Below the pieces are notes generated by a model. The model worked only from the letters and a program-made list of their open reading frames with translations. It did no database searches and was not told the DNA's origin. A program made the translations under genes and the position numbers. Of a DNA stretch of 7,423 nucleotides, positions 1 to 6,400 are shown piece after piece (within the stretch, counting starts at the first letter, position 1; each line of letters begins with the position of its first letter). The DNA is from Planctomycetota bacterium. GTDB taxonomy: Bacteria > Planctomycetota > UBA1135 > GCA-002686595. The DNA lies in contig JAQBVH010000145.1 of NCBI GenBank assembly GCA_027623615.1, positions 1 to 7,423 on the forward strand. The letters run 5' to 3'.

Positions 1-41
1 TGTGGCAGCCCGGAGCGAGCACCTGTGGCGCGCGCTCCTGC
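1..41. other. Region downstream of dctM
   Basis: These 41 bases follow the dctM stop. A 6-bp inverted repeat (GGAGCG at 12-17, CGCTCC at 33-38) with a 15-base loop is present but lacks a T-run, so I do not call it a terminator. The next gene of the transporter operon, if any, would begin outside the window. Confidence 0.3.
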
Positions 42-1670
42 CTAGTCGCTCGACGGCTCGGCGAGGAGCCGGGCCCACTGCTCGCGGGCGGCCATGACCT
101 CCAGAACCTGATGGTCCTCGTCACCGTAGCGGTCGAGGGCCACTGCGTACCAGTCGGCCGTCTCGGCCAGCGCACGGCGGAGCTCAGCCTGCGCTTGCCG
201 GAGCTTCGTGGAGTAGCTCGCGAGGTCCCCCGCGTCGCGCGCCTCGAGAGCGTCGGCGTGGAGGGCGCGCGCTTCGTTCGCGGCGAGGACCGGCTCGTTC
301 CAGGCTGGGTCGCCGAGCATCCCGGGCGGGGAAGCCTCCTGCGGGAGCAGGCCCGTGACGAGCGAGGGAAAGGCGATCACGAGGACCAGTCCGATCAGCT
401 GCAGGCCGATGAAGGGCACTGCTCCGCGGTAGATCTGGAGCGTGCTGATCGCCTGCGGTGCGACGCCGCGGAGATAGAAGAGCGAGAACCCGAAGGGTGG
501 GGTCAGGAAGCTCGTCTGCAGGTTCATCGCGATCATCACGCCGAACCAGATCATCTCGTGGCCGTGGATGCCCAGGGCCTCCGCGGCGGGCGCGATGAGG
601 GGCAGGATGATGAAGGCGATCTCGAAGAAGTCGATGAAGAACCCGAGCACGAAGATCGCCAGGTTCGCCACGATCAGGAGGCCGATGCGACCACCGGGTA
701 GCCCCGTGAGCAGGTCCTTGATCCACACGTCCCCGTGCAGGCCCCTGAAGACGAGGGCGAACGCGGTGGAGCCGAGGAGCAGGAACAGGACCATGCTCGT
801 CAGGCGCAGCGTCTCGGCCATGGTCCCCTTCAGAGCGTGCCGGGTGAGGCGCCTGTTCACCGCTGCCAGGACCACGGCGCCGACCGAGCCGAGCGCACCG
901 GCCTCCGTCGGGGTGGCGATGCCCGCGAAGATGCTGCCGAGGACGATCAGGATGAGGACCAGCGGCGGCACCATGGCGCGCGCGACCTCACGACCGAGCC
1001 CTTCGACAGCGTCACGTTCCTCCTTGGGGATCGCGGGGGCGAGCTCGGGGCGCAGGTGCGCGACGATCACGACGAACAGGGCGTACAGCCCTGCGAGGAG
1101 CAGGCCAGGGACGAGCGCGCCCAGGAACATGTCCCCAACGCTCAGGCCGCCGAGCTGGTCGGCGAGAACGACGAGCACGATGCTCGGTGGCACGATCTGC
1201 CCCAGCGTTCCTGAGGCGCAGATCACCCCGGTCGCGAGCGGCGCCGAGTAGCCGTAGCGCGTCATGATCGGCAGCGAGATCATGCCCATCGCGACCACGG
1301 ACGCCCCGACGACTCCGGTTGCAGCTGCGAGCAGCGCGCCGACGAGGACGACCGCGAGGGCCAGGCCTCCTCGGATCGGACCGAAGAGCAGCCCGATGGT
1401 GCGTAGCAGGTCCTCCGCCAGCCTGGAGCGCTGGAGCATCGTGCCCATGAAGATGAAGTAGGGCACCGCCAGGAGGATCTGGTTCGACATGACCCCGAAG
1501 ATCCGGTCGGGGAGGGCGTTGAGCAGGGTCCACTCGAAGTGCCCGCCCCACACGCCCAGGACCGCGAAGATCAGCGCCGTGCCGCCCAGCGAGAACGCCA
1601 CCGGGTAGCCGACGAAGATCAGCAGCAGCACGACCACGAACATGAGCGGCCCGAGCGGAGTCTCGATCAC
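42..1670 (-). CDS. dctM: TRAP transporter large permease subunit (DctM family), with C-terminal extension
   Basis: This is the large membrane subunit of a tripartite (TRAP) transporter, the part that carries solute across the inner membrane using an ion gradient. About a dozen hydrophobic segments fill residues 8-440. Family signatures seen are the ATGVVGASVVAMGM stretch near 117-130, GTLGQIVPPSIVLVVLADQ at 154-172, FFIDFFEIAFIILPL near 344-358 and NLQTSFLTPPFGFSLFYLRG near 383-402. These, and the loop LGGLSVGDMFLGALVPGLLL, fit the subtype labelled mannitol/chloroaromatic compound transport (COG4664, FcbT3-like). The true substrate cannot be read from sequence. The start is GTG at 1670, overlapping the dctQ stop in the tetranucleotide GTGA, with AGGGAG about 8 bases upstream as ribosome binding site. 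Family members usually end at about 430-450 residues. This one has 542, the excess being a hydrophilic, Ala/Glu/Arg-rich, probably helical tail (about 445-542). The TAG stop lies at 42-44. No binding-protein gene is visible. Confidence 0.93.
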   Translation of the reverse strand: MIETPLGPLMFVVVLLLIFVGYPVAFSLGGTALIFAVLGVWGGHFEWTLLNALPDRIFGVMSNQILLAVPYFIFMGTMLQRSRLAEDLLRTIGLLFGPIRGGLALAVVLVGALLAAATGVVGASVVAMGMISLPIMTRYGYSAPLATGVICASGTLGQIVPPSIVLVVLADQLGGLSVGDMFLGALVPGLLLAGLYALFVVIVAHLRPELAPAIPKEERDAVEGLGREVARAMVPPLVLILIVLGSIFAGIATPTEAGALGSVGAVVLAAVNRRLTRHALKGTMAETLRLTSMVLFLLLGSTAFALVFRGLHGDVWIKDLLTGLPGGRIGLLIVANLAIFVLGFFIDFFEIAFIILPLIAPAAEALGIHGHEMIWFGVMIAMNLQTSFLTPPFGFSLFYLRGVAPQAISTLQIYRGAVPFIGLQLIGLVLVIAFPSLVTGLLPQEASPPGMLGDPAWNEPVLAANEARALHADALEARDAGDLASYSTKLRQAQAELRRALAETADWYAVALDRYGDEDHQVLEVMAAREQWARLLAEPSSD

Positions 1671-2275
1671 GACGGCAGCTCCCTGGCCGCGGGCTCGGGC
1701 GTGGACTCCGGGTCCGGGCCCTCAAGCAGCGGCTCCGCCAGCCCGACCTCCTCGTCGCTGAGACCGCGCAGGATGCCCACGCGCTTGATCGCCTCGCTGA
1801 CGCCCTGCAGGGCGACGACCACGAAGGCGGCGGGGACAGCCATCTTGATCGGGTAGCGGAGCAGGCCGCCAGGATCGGAGGAGTTCTCCTTCTCCCTCCA
1901 GGCGATCGCCGCGGAGTCCCAGCTGTACCAGATCACCACGGCGCAGAAGGGCAGGAGGAACAGGAGCGTCCCGCACAGGTCGATCCAGGCCTGTGCCTCG
2001 CGCCGGTGCCCGCCGTACAGCACATCGACGCGCACGTGACCGCCCGAGCGCAGGGTGTAGGGCGCGCCGAACAGGAACACGAGGCTGAACAGGTACCACT
2101 GCAGCTCGAGGTAGGCGTTCGAGCCGAGGGCCACGCCGATGTAGGTCCCGAGGTAGCGTGCGAGGGCGTTGAAGGCGCCCATGAGGATCATCGCCAGCGT
2201 GAGCCAGGCCACGCCGTGGGCCAGCCGGCGGCTGCCGGCGTCGATCACCCGGGACACGCGCAACGCGGCCTGCAT
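1667..2275 (-). CDS. dctQ: TRAP transporter small permease subunit (DctQ family)
   Basis: This is the small membrane subunit of the same TRAP permease, which partners with DctM in the inner membrane. The 202-residue protein has four hydrophobic segments at roughly 20-40, 55-75, 98-118 and 143-163, as expected for DctQ. Recognisable family blocks are SNAYLELQWYLFSLVFLFGA (52-71), the HVRVDVLY motif (80-87), the WIDLCGTLLFLLPF segment (97-110) and PGGLLRYPIKMAVP (135-148). These match the FcbT2-like/COG4665 subtype and agree with the neighbouring large subunit. A Pro/Glu-rich tail of about 35 residues follows the last helix. The ATG at 2275 is favoured because it leaves about 18 residues before the first membrane segment. 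The bases just upstream read CTCCTCCCCC on the coding strand, so there is no Shine-Dalgarno site, and a slightly internal start such as GTG (Val7) cannot be excluded. The stop overlaps dctM by four bases, so translation is probably coupled. Confidence 0.92.
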   Translation of the reverse strand: MQAALRVSRVIDAGSRRLAHGVAWLTLAMILMGAFNALARYLGTYIGVALGSNAYLELQWYLFSLVFLFGAPYTLRSGGHVRVDVLYGGHRREAQAWIDLCGTLLFLLPFCAVVIWYSWDSAAIAWREKENSSDPGGLLRYPIKMAVPAAFVVVALQGVSEAIKRVGILRGLSDEEVGLAEPLLEGPDPESTPEPAARELPS

Positions 2276-2325
2276 GGGGGAGGAGCTTAGCTGGACTGTG
2301 ATGCAGCGTCGATCAGCGTTCGCTG
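2276..2325. promoter_or_regulatory. Divergent intergenic region between dctQ and the GNAT gene
   Basis: These 50 bases (71 if the GNAT starts at 2347) separate two divergently read genes, so promoters for both strands must lie here or inside the neighbouring coding ends. No convincing -35/-10 pair or operator palindrome is visible. The purine run GGGGGAGGAG at 2276-2285 looks like a plus-strand ribosome binding site, but the ATG that follows at 2300 is in the wrong frame for the acetyltransferase. The call rests on gene orientation only. Confidence 0.3.
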
Positions 2326-3087
2326 ATGGGGCAAACTCGGGGTGCGATGCGCGGCCCCGCTACCCTGACCGACGAGCTGACCGACCCGCGGGGCGTGCTG
2401 CGCGAGCGACACGACGGCTACACGCTGGTGCGCACGCCCGAGTGCCCGACCTTCCACTGCGGCAACGGGCTGGTCCTGCACGACTGGACGGACGAACCGG
2501 AGGCGTGGGTGGAATGCTGCGGTGCGCACCTGCCGGACATCGCGCAGATCCACATCGAGTACGAGACGGACGCGGTGCTCGCGCGGGAAGCCTCGGTGAA
2601 CTGCCTCGGACCGCTCAGGGCCCTCGCGCGTCCCGCGCCGGTCGACGTGAGGCTGCTCGCCGCGGGCGACTGGGCGACCATGGCCGAGCTCGCTCACGCG
2701 ATCGTCGAGGAGCGCTACCCAGGCTCGCGTCCCTACACGGACTGGCGCACGGCGAACCACCAGATCGCGTGCGACGAGGGACGCGCACGCTGGTGGGGGG
2801 CCTTCGACGGGGACCAACTGGTCGGCTCCGCTGGGCTCTACGAGGACGCGAGCTGGGCGCGCTTCCAGACCGTCTTGACGCGGGAGAGCCATCGCGGTCG
2901 CGGCGTGTGTTCGACGTTGATTCACGCGATGGTGACGGAGGTCGCCTCGCGTCGATCGGGGGACGAGGTCATCCTCGTCGCCGAAGCGGGCTCCCAGGCT
3001 GAGCGCATCTACCGCTCGGTGGGCTTCCGACCGGTTGGGACGCAGGGGGAGTACTCTCGGCCCCGCGGCAAGGCCGATGGGCGTTGA
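2326..3087 (+). CDS. GNAT family N-acetyltransferase
   Basis: This is a probable acetyl-CoA-dependent acetyltransferase of the GNAT fold, cytoplasmic, with unknown acceptor. The C-terminal half (about 107-245 of 253) holds the GNAT domain. Strands around WWGAFDGDQLVGSAGLYE (156-173) are followed by the acetyl-CoA-binding motif A, HRGRGVCSTLI, at 189-199; the usual small residue at the sixth position of R-x-x-G-x-G/A is Cys195. Motif B is AERIYRSVGFRPVG at 225-238. The first 100 residues (PECPTFHCGNGLVLHDW at 38-54) resemble the N-terminal part of GNAT proteins that begin with a P-x-x-P-x-x-x-x-GN-x-L pattern, so the whole looks like a two-part member of that group. Two in-frame ATGs are possible, at 2326 and 2347. 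Neither has a good ribosome binding site, and the second has only GGGG nearby. The gene runs divergently from dctQ with 50-71 bases between them and need not be related to transport. After the stop come 211 bases in which I see no gene. Confidence 0.82.
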   Translation: MGQTRGAMRGPATLTDELTDPRGVLRERHDGYTLVRTPECPTFHCGNGLVLHDWTDEPEAWVECCGAHLPDIAQIHIEYETDAVLAREASVNCLGPLRALARPAPVDVRLLAAGDWATMAELAHAIVEERYPGSRPYTDWRTANHQIACDEGRARWWGAFDGDQLVGSAGLYEDASWARFQTVLTRESHRGRGVCSTLIHAMVTEVASRRSGDEVILVAEAGSQAERIYRSVGFRPVGTQGEYSRPRGKADGR

Positions 3088-3298
3088 TGGTGTCGGGAGC
3101 ATGGGTGGACTACCCGGGCGGTTCCGCGCTGTGGTGCAATGCAAGCTGCCCCTCCCGGCCTCGAGGTCGGTGCCCTGGCCTGCCATTGCGCGAGAGCGCG
3201 AACGAGACCCGGTCGACTGACCGGCGACGAGGTGAGTTGCCCCGGCGCCGCCAGGGGGAGCGCTCGATCCTCGTTTCCCTCTCGTTTGGATGGCACCC

Positions 3299-4567
3299 AT
3301 GAAGACCGCGCTCACTCGCAGCGGACTGTTCGTCCTCGTTTGCACCGTCGCCAGCGCGCAAGGCGCCGACGACTGCTCGAACGCCCAGGTCATCGCCGGC
3401 CTCGGACCCCACCTTTATGACAACACGGCCGCGACCAAGGACGGTCCCAACGACTGCGCTGGGGAGCCGGCGCGCAAGGACGTCTGGTTCAAATGGACCG
3501 CCCCCGCGACCGGCGGGTACCTGCTCGACACCTGCGGGATGTCTTCGTTCGAGACCCGCATCATGATCTACGACGACCAGCCTTGCCCGGTCTCCTCGTC
3601 GCCGATCGCCTGCGCGGCCAGCGGATGCAACGGTCTGGGGACGCGCTTCTCGTTCCCCACCGCCGCCGGTCAGAACTACCTCATCCGTGTCGGTGCCAAG
3701 GCGTTCAACTCGTCGGGGACCGGGGCCTTCGCCCTCAGCTTCGACAATTGCTGGAACCTGTCCGACGACAACCTGGAGGACAACGACACCTGCGGGACCG
3801 CGCTGCCCTTGAACAACGGCCTCTACCCCGGCCTCTTCGTCTCCAAGACCGACACGGACTTCTACGAGTTCGACGTCGATGACGGCGCCCAGTTCACGGC
3901 CGACGTGCTCTTCCTCCACGCGCTGGGCGACCTCGACATCTTCCTGTACGACTCCTGCGGAGGCACGGCGATCGCGACCTCCGGCTCCGCGACCAATGAC
4001 GAGCACATCGTGTGGGACAACACGACCGGCGCCTGCGCGCGGGTCATTCTGGAGGTGCAGCATTGGGCTCCGGACATCCAGTCCGAGTGCCAGACGTACG
4101 ACATGGACATCAACGGCGCAGCGGTGCACGGCAGCTGCGGCCCGACGGGGATTGGCACGAACTACTGCGGCCCAGCCAACCTCAACAGCTCGGGACAGCC
4201 CGCGCAGATCTCGGCCTTCGGCAGCGTGTCGGTGGCGGCCAACGACGTCCTCCTCGAAGCGACCCAGATGCCCTCCAACCAGTTCGGCTTCTTCCTGAAC
4301 AGCATGACCCAGGGCTTCGCCATGCCGCCTGGCTCCCAGGGCAACCTGTGTCTCTCCGGAGGGATCGGCCGCTACAACGCGTTCATCATGTCCACCGGGG
4401 CGACTGGTGAGTTCTCCTTGCAGCTCGACCTGACCGACACGCCCGCGCCGGGCGGCCACATCGCCATCCAGGCGGGCGAGACCTGGTACTTCCAGACCTG
4501 GTTCCGGGACAACAACCCCAGCCAGACCAACAACTTCACGGACGGCATCTGCATCGTCTTCCTGTAG
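3299..4567 (+). CDS. Secreted cysteine-rich protein with PPC-like domains and a planctomycete-type C-terminal module
   Basis: This is an exported protein of unknown function. Starting at ATG 3299 gives 422 residues beginning MKTALTRSGLFVLVCTVASA|Q, a good Sec signal peptide with an ASA cleavage site. The ATG at 3290 would only add MAP. No lipobox is present. Three parts follow. Residues about 24-151 start with DDCSNAQVIAG and contain DVWFKWTAPATG, a beta-sandwich repeat common in planctomycete secreted proteins. Residues about 155-272 (DDNLEDNDTCGTA, TDTDFYEFDV, GDLDIFLYDSC) are a bacterial pre-peptidase C-terminal (PPC) type domain. Residues about 287-422 form a third block (GTNYCGPAN, SNQFGFFLNS, GSQGNLCLSGGIGRYN, GETWYFQTWFRDNNP, NFTDGICIVFL). 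There are 15 cysteines after the signal peptide, suggesting disulfides. No protease or other catalytic motif was seen, so adhesion or surface display is a guess. No clear ribosome binding site precedes either ATG. A strong hairpin begins 47 bases after the stop. Confidence 0.85.
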   Translation: MKTALTRSGLFVLVCTVASAQGADDCSNAQVIAGLGPHLYDNTAATKDGPNDCAGEPARKDVWFKWTAPATGGYLLDTCGMSSFETRIMIYDDQPCPVSSSPIACAASGCNGLGTRFSFPTAAGQNYLIRVGAKAFNSSGTGAFALSFDNCWNLSDDNLEDNDTCGTALPLNNGLYPGLFVSKTDTDFYEFDVDDGAQFTADVLFLHALGDLDIFLYDSCGGTAIATSGSATNDEHIVWDNTTGACARVILEVQHWAPDIQSECQTYDMDINGAAVHGSCGPTGIGTNYCGPANLNSSGQPAQISAFGSVSVAANDVLLEATQMPSNQFGFFLNSMTQGFAMPPGSQGNLCLSGGIGRYNAFIMSTGATGEFSLQLDLTDTPAPGGHIAIQAGETWYFQTWFRDNNPSQTNNFTDGICIVFL

Positions 4568-4614
4568 GAGTCGACGAGCGCGTCCCAATCAGGGAGCGTG
4601 CCCGCTGATTCTCA

Positions 4615-4662
4615 CGGCGCTCTCGGATCCGCTTCCTAGCCGAAGCGGATCCGGCTGCGCCG
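4615..4662 (+). terminator. Strong stem-loop after the secreted-protein gene, possible terminator
   Basis: The inner stem is a perfect 12-bp inverted repeat, CGGATCCGCTTC (4624-4635) and GAAGCGGATCCG (4642-4653), around the 6-base loop CTAGCC. A 3x3 internal loop (4621-4623 against 4654-4656) separates it from an outer 6-bp stem, CGGCGC (4615-4620) with GCGCCG (4657-4662). It lies 47 bases past the stop codon, a natural place for a terminator. It lacks a T-run: the bases after it read CCTTCTTCGACG, so it is not a classical intrinsic terminator. It could instead be a Rho-assisted or 3'-end-protecting structure. Confidence 0.55.
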
Positions 4663-4757
4663 CCTTCTTCGACGCATCGCTGCAGGTGCGCGGGTCGCTC
4701 TGCCGGGTCTCCGGTTCACGCAGTCTTGCTCGCCGCTGATTCCTTGAATGCGACCCC

Positions 4758-4790
4758 CTCGGAGTCTGCGTCACAGGTGCAGACTCCGAG
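4758..4790. repeat. Perfect 12-bp inverted repeat (hairpin), 9-base loop
   Basis: CTCGGAGTCTGC (4758-4769) pairs exactly with GCAGACTCCGAG (4779-4790) around GTCACAGGT. There is no T-run on either side, so it is not a standard terminator. It sits 113 bases before the MBOAT start and one base before another hairpin. It could be a transcription-blocking hairpin, a leader structure or a protein-binding palindrome; the 9-base spacer would be long for a simple dimeric operator. The pairing is certain, the function is not. Confidence 0.6.
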
Positions 4791-4791
4791 C

Positions 4792-4813
4792 CGTCGCACC
4801 GTCAGGTGCGGCG
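4792..4813. repeat. Short hairpin adjoining the preceding inverted repeat
   Basis: CGTCGCACC (4792-4800) pairs with GGTGCGGCG (4805-4813) around the loop GTCA, giving 9 bp with one T-G wobble (4794/4811). Only base 4791 separates it from the hairpin at 4758-4790, so in RNA the two could stack as a tandem structure. Short GC-rich stems arise often by chance in DNA of this composition, so the support comes mainly from its position beside the stronger repeat. Confidence 0.35.
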
Positions 4814-4879
4814 CCCTGCAAGCCTGGCGCCTCCGAAGGATGCGTACGCGGCCCCGACGGGTCGCGTAGCCTACTTACC

Positions 4880-4888
4880 TGATATACG
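4880..4888 (+). promoter_or_regulatory. Possible extended -10 element before the MBOAT gene
   Basis: TGATATACG fits an extended -10 pattern (TG-N-TATAnn) and lies in the most AT-rich patch just before the gene. No -35 hexamer is visible at the usual distance. If used, transcription would start about 10 bases before the ATG at 4904, giving an almost leaderless mRNA. That agrees with the lack of a Shine-Dalgarno site there, and it would place the upstream hairpins outside this transcript. Confidence 0.25.
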
Positions 4889-4903
4889 GTCGACGTCCGC
4901 CGG

Positions 4904-6400
4904 ATGGTCTTCAGTAGCCCGACATTCCTGTTCCTGTTCCTGCCGCTGGTGCTGGCCTGCGTGTTCCTCGCGGGCCGTCGTCTCAGGAACCCCGCGCTGC
5001 TCGCGGCCAGCCTCTTCTTCTACGCATGGGGCGAGCGGGGAATCGTGCTCGTCATGGTCGTTTCGATCGTGGCGAACTGGGGCTTCGGCTTGTGGGTCGC
5101 AGCGGCCAAGCGTCGTGGAGGAGGGCGTGCTGCGGTCGCCGCAGCCGTGATCTTCGACCTCGGCCTGCTCATCGTCTTCAAGTATGCGAACTGGCTTTGG
5201 CAGGTCGCGAGCGACGGCTTCGTCGCGCTTGGAGGTTCGCGCCCGGCCCCATTGGGGGAAGCGCTCGGCCCGACCATGCTCGCCCTGGGGTGGATCGACG
5301 GGCCGCTCCCCCCCGACTGGGCGATCCACCTCCCGATCGGCATCAGCTTCTTCACCTTCCAAGCGCTGAGCTACGTGGTCGACGTCTATCGGGGAGAGGG
5401 AGAGGCGCAACGCAACCCGTTCACCTTCGGCGTTTACATCAGCCTGTTCCCGCAGCTGATCGCCGGTCCGATCGTGCGCTACAAGGACGTGGCGGCTCAG
5501 CTGGTCAATCGCACGGTGGACGTGCAGGGGTTTGCCTGGGGGGTGCGCCGGTTCCTGGTCGGACTGGGCAAGAAGATGCTCATCGCCAACACCGCGGCGC
5601 ACACGGCGGACCAGATCTTTGGCCTGCCGGACGCGGAGCTGACGTCCTCGGGCGCTTGGCTCGGGCTGATCTGCTACAGCCTGCAGATCTACTTCGACTT
5701 CAGCGGCTACTCGGACATGGCGATCGGCCTGGGGCGCATGCTCGGGTTCCGCTTCCTCGAGAACTTCCGCTACCCGTACGTGGCCCAGTCGATCACCGAC
5801 TTCTGGCGTCGGTGGCACATCTCGCTGTCGAACTGGTTTCGCGACTACCTGTACGTGCCTCTGGGGGGCAGTCGAGAAGGCGCGTGGCGCACTTACCGCA
5901 ACCTCCTGATCGTTTTCGTCCTGTGCGGGCTGTGGCACGGTGCGAGCAGCGTGTTTCTCATATGGGGGCTGTACCACGGTGCGTTCTTGATCCTCGAGCG
6001 CGCGGGTCTGCGTGAGATGCTCGAGCGGGCGCCGCGCCCGGTGCGCCACCTCTACCTGCTCCTCGTCGTCCTGGTCGGCTGGGTCTTCTTCCGTGCCGAG
6101 GGCCTGCCCGAGGCCTTGGCCTACCTGCGCGCTCTGGCAGGCTTCGCGGTAGAGACGCGCGGCGGATTCTTCGATGCGGCGCACTACCTCGATCCGCGCC
6201 TGATGCTCGTGCTCGTGCTGGGGCTCGTCGGCTGCACGCCGTGGCTCGAGTACGCGGTGCGGTGGCGCGAAGGACACCGCGGGCTGCTCGCCGGTGGACT
6301 CGAGCTGGCAGGGCACCTGGCCTTGGCCCTCGTCTTCCTCCTGTCGTCGATGAAGCTTGCCTCGGGGAGCTACGACCCGTTCATCTACTTCCGCTTCTGA
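4904..6400 (+). CDS. MBOAT family membrane O-acyltransferase (AlgI-like)
   Basis: This is a polytopic inner-membrane O-acyltransferase of the AlgI/MBOAT type, expected to take an acetyl group from a cytoplasmic donor and pass it across the membrane for O-acetylation of an exported polysaccharide. The 498 residues are close to AlgI length. The start MVFSSPTFLFLFLPLVLA is typical, so ATG 4904 is chosen despite the absence of a ribosome binding site. Motifs in order are PIGISFFTFQALSYVVDVYR (144-163), FPQLIAGPIVRY (182-193), YFDFSGYSDMAIGLGRMLGF (263-282), NFRYPYVAQSITDFWRRWH (287-305), DYLYVPLGGS (314-323) and LWHGASS (343-349). His345 matches the conserved MBOAT histidine (His322 in Pseudomonas AlgI), and His305 is the second usual one. 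The protein ends SYDPFIYFRF, as full-length homologues do, so it is intact. Its stop shares a base with the next gene's start. Which polymer is acetylated is unknown; the name alginate should not be carried over. Confidence 0.95.
   Translation: MVFSSPTFLFLFLPLVLACVFLAGRRLRNPALLAASLFFYAWGERGIVLVMVVSIVANWGFGLWVAAAKRRGGGRAAVAAAVIFDLGLLIVFKYANWLWQVASDGFVALGGSRPAPLGEALGPTMLALGWIDGPLPPDWAIHLPIGISFFTFQALSYVVDVYRGEGEAQRNPFTFGVYISLFPQLIAGPIVRYKDVAAQLVNRTVDVQGFAWGVRRFLVGLGKKMLIANTAAHTADQIFGLPDAELTSSGAWLGLICYSLQIYFDFSGYSDMAIGLGRMLGFRFLENFRYPYVAQSITDFWRRWHISLSNWFRDYLYVPLGGSREGAWRTYRNLLIVFVLCGLWHGASSVFLIWGLYHGAFLILERAGLREMLERAPRPVRHLYLLLVVLVGWVFFRAEGLPEALAYLRALAGFAVETRGGFFDAAHYLDPRLMLVLVLGLVGCTPWLEYAVRWREGHRGLLAGGLELAGHLALALVFLLSSMKLASGSYDPFIYFRF

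Larger units (their letters stand above)
4568..4903. other. Intergenic region rich in inverted repeats
   Basis: This 336-base stretch between the secreted-protein gene and the MBOAT gene has no ORF I would call on either strand. It contains three hairpins (4615-4662, 4758-4790, 4792-4813). A 10-base direct repeat CCGCTGATTC occurs at 4602-4611 and 4733-4742, and the heptamer CAGGTGC occurs three times (near 4684, 4774 and 4803). A short AT-richer patch near 4870-4890 may hold the promoter of the acetylation genes. No tRNA or known small-RNA fold was recognised. Confidence 0.6.

Noticed and set aside
12..38. Inverted repeat GGAGCG/CGCTCC just after dctM as a terminator
   Set aside because: Six base pairs with a 15-base loop and no T-run on the minus strand; too weak to call.
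2300..3002. Plus-strand frame from ATG 2300, preceded by GGGGGAGGAG
   Set aside because: It overlaps the GNAT gene in another frame and its product is Arg/Ala/Gly-rich shadow sequence; the purine run is about 14 bases from the ATG and is probably chance.
3186..3201. Small hairpin with a GAGA tetraloop between the GNAT and secreted-protein genes
   Set aside because: Only 6 bp with one wobble, no T-run and about 100 bases after the stop; within chance for this base composition.
3341..3343. Cys15 of the secreted protein as a lipoprotein cysteine
   Set aside because: The preceding residues are V-L-V, not a lipobox with Gly/Ala/Ser before the Cys, and a good ASA signal peptidase I site follows.
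2287..3393. 368-codon minus-strand frame opposite the acetyltransferase
   Set aside because: No recognisable domain; the opposite strand encodes a GNAT domain with its acetyl-CoA motif in place.
3110..4588. 492-codon open frame on the minus strand opposite the secreted protein
   Set aside because: Low-complexity Val/Gly/Arg-rich translation without motifs; the plus strand has a signal peptide and recognisable domains.
4690..4740. GGTTCACGC-like stretch as a possible tRNA T-arm
   Set aside because: No matching T-stem, anticodon arm or acceptor stem could be drawn around it.
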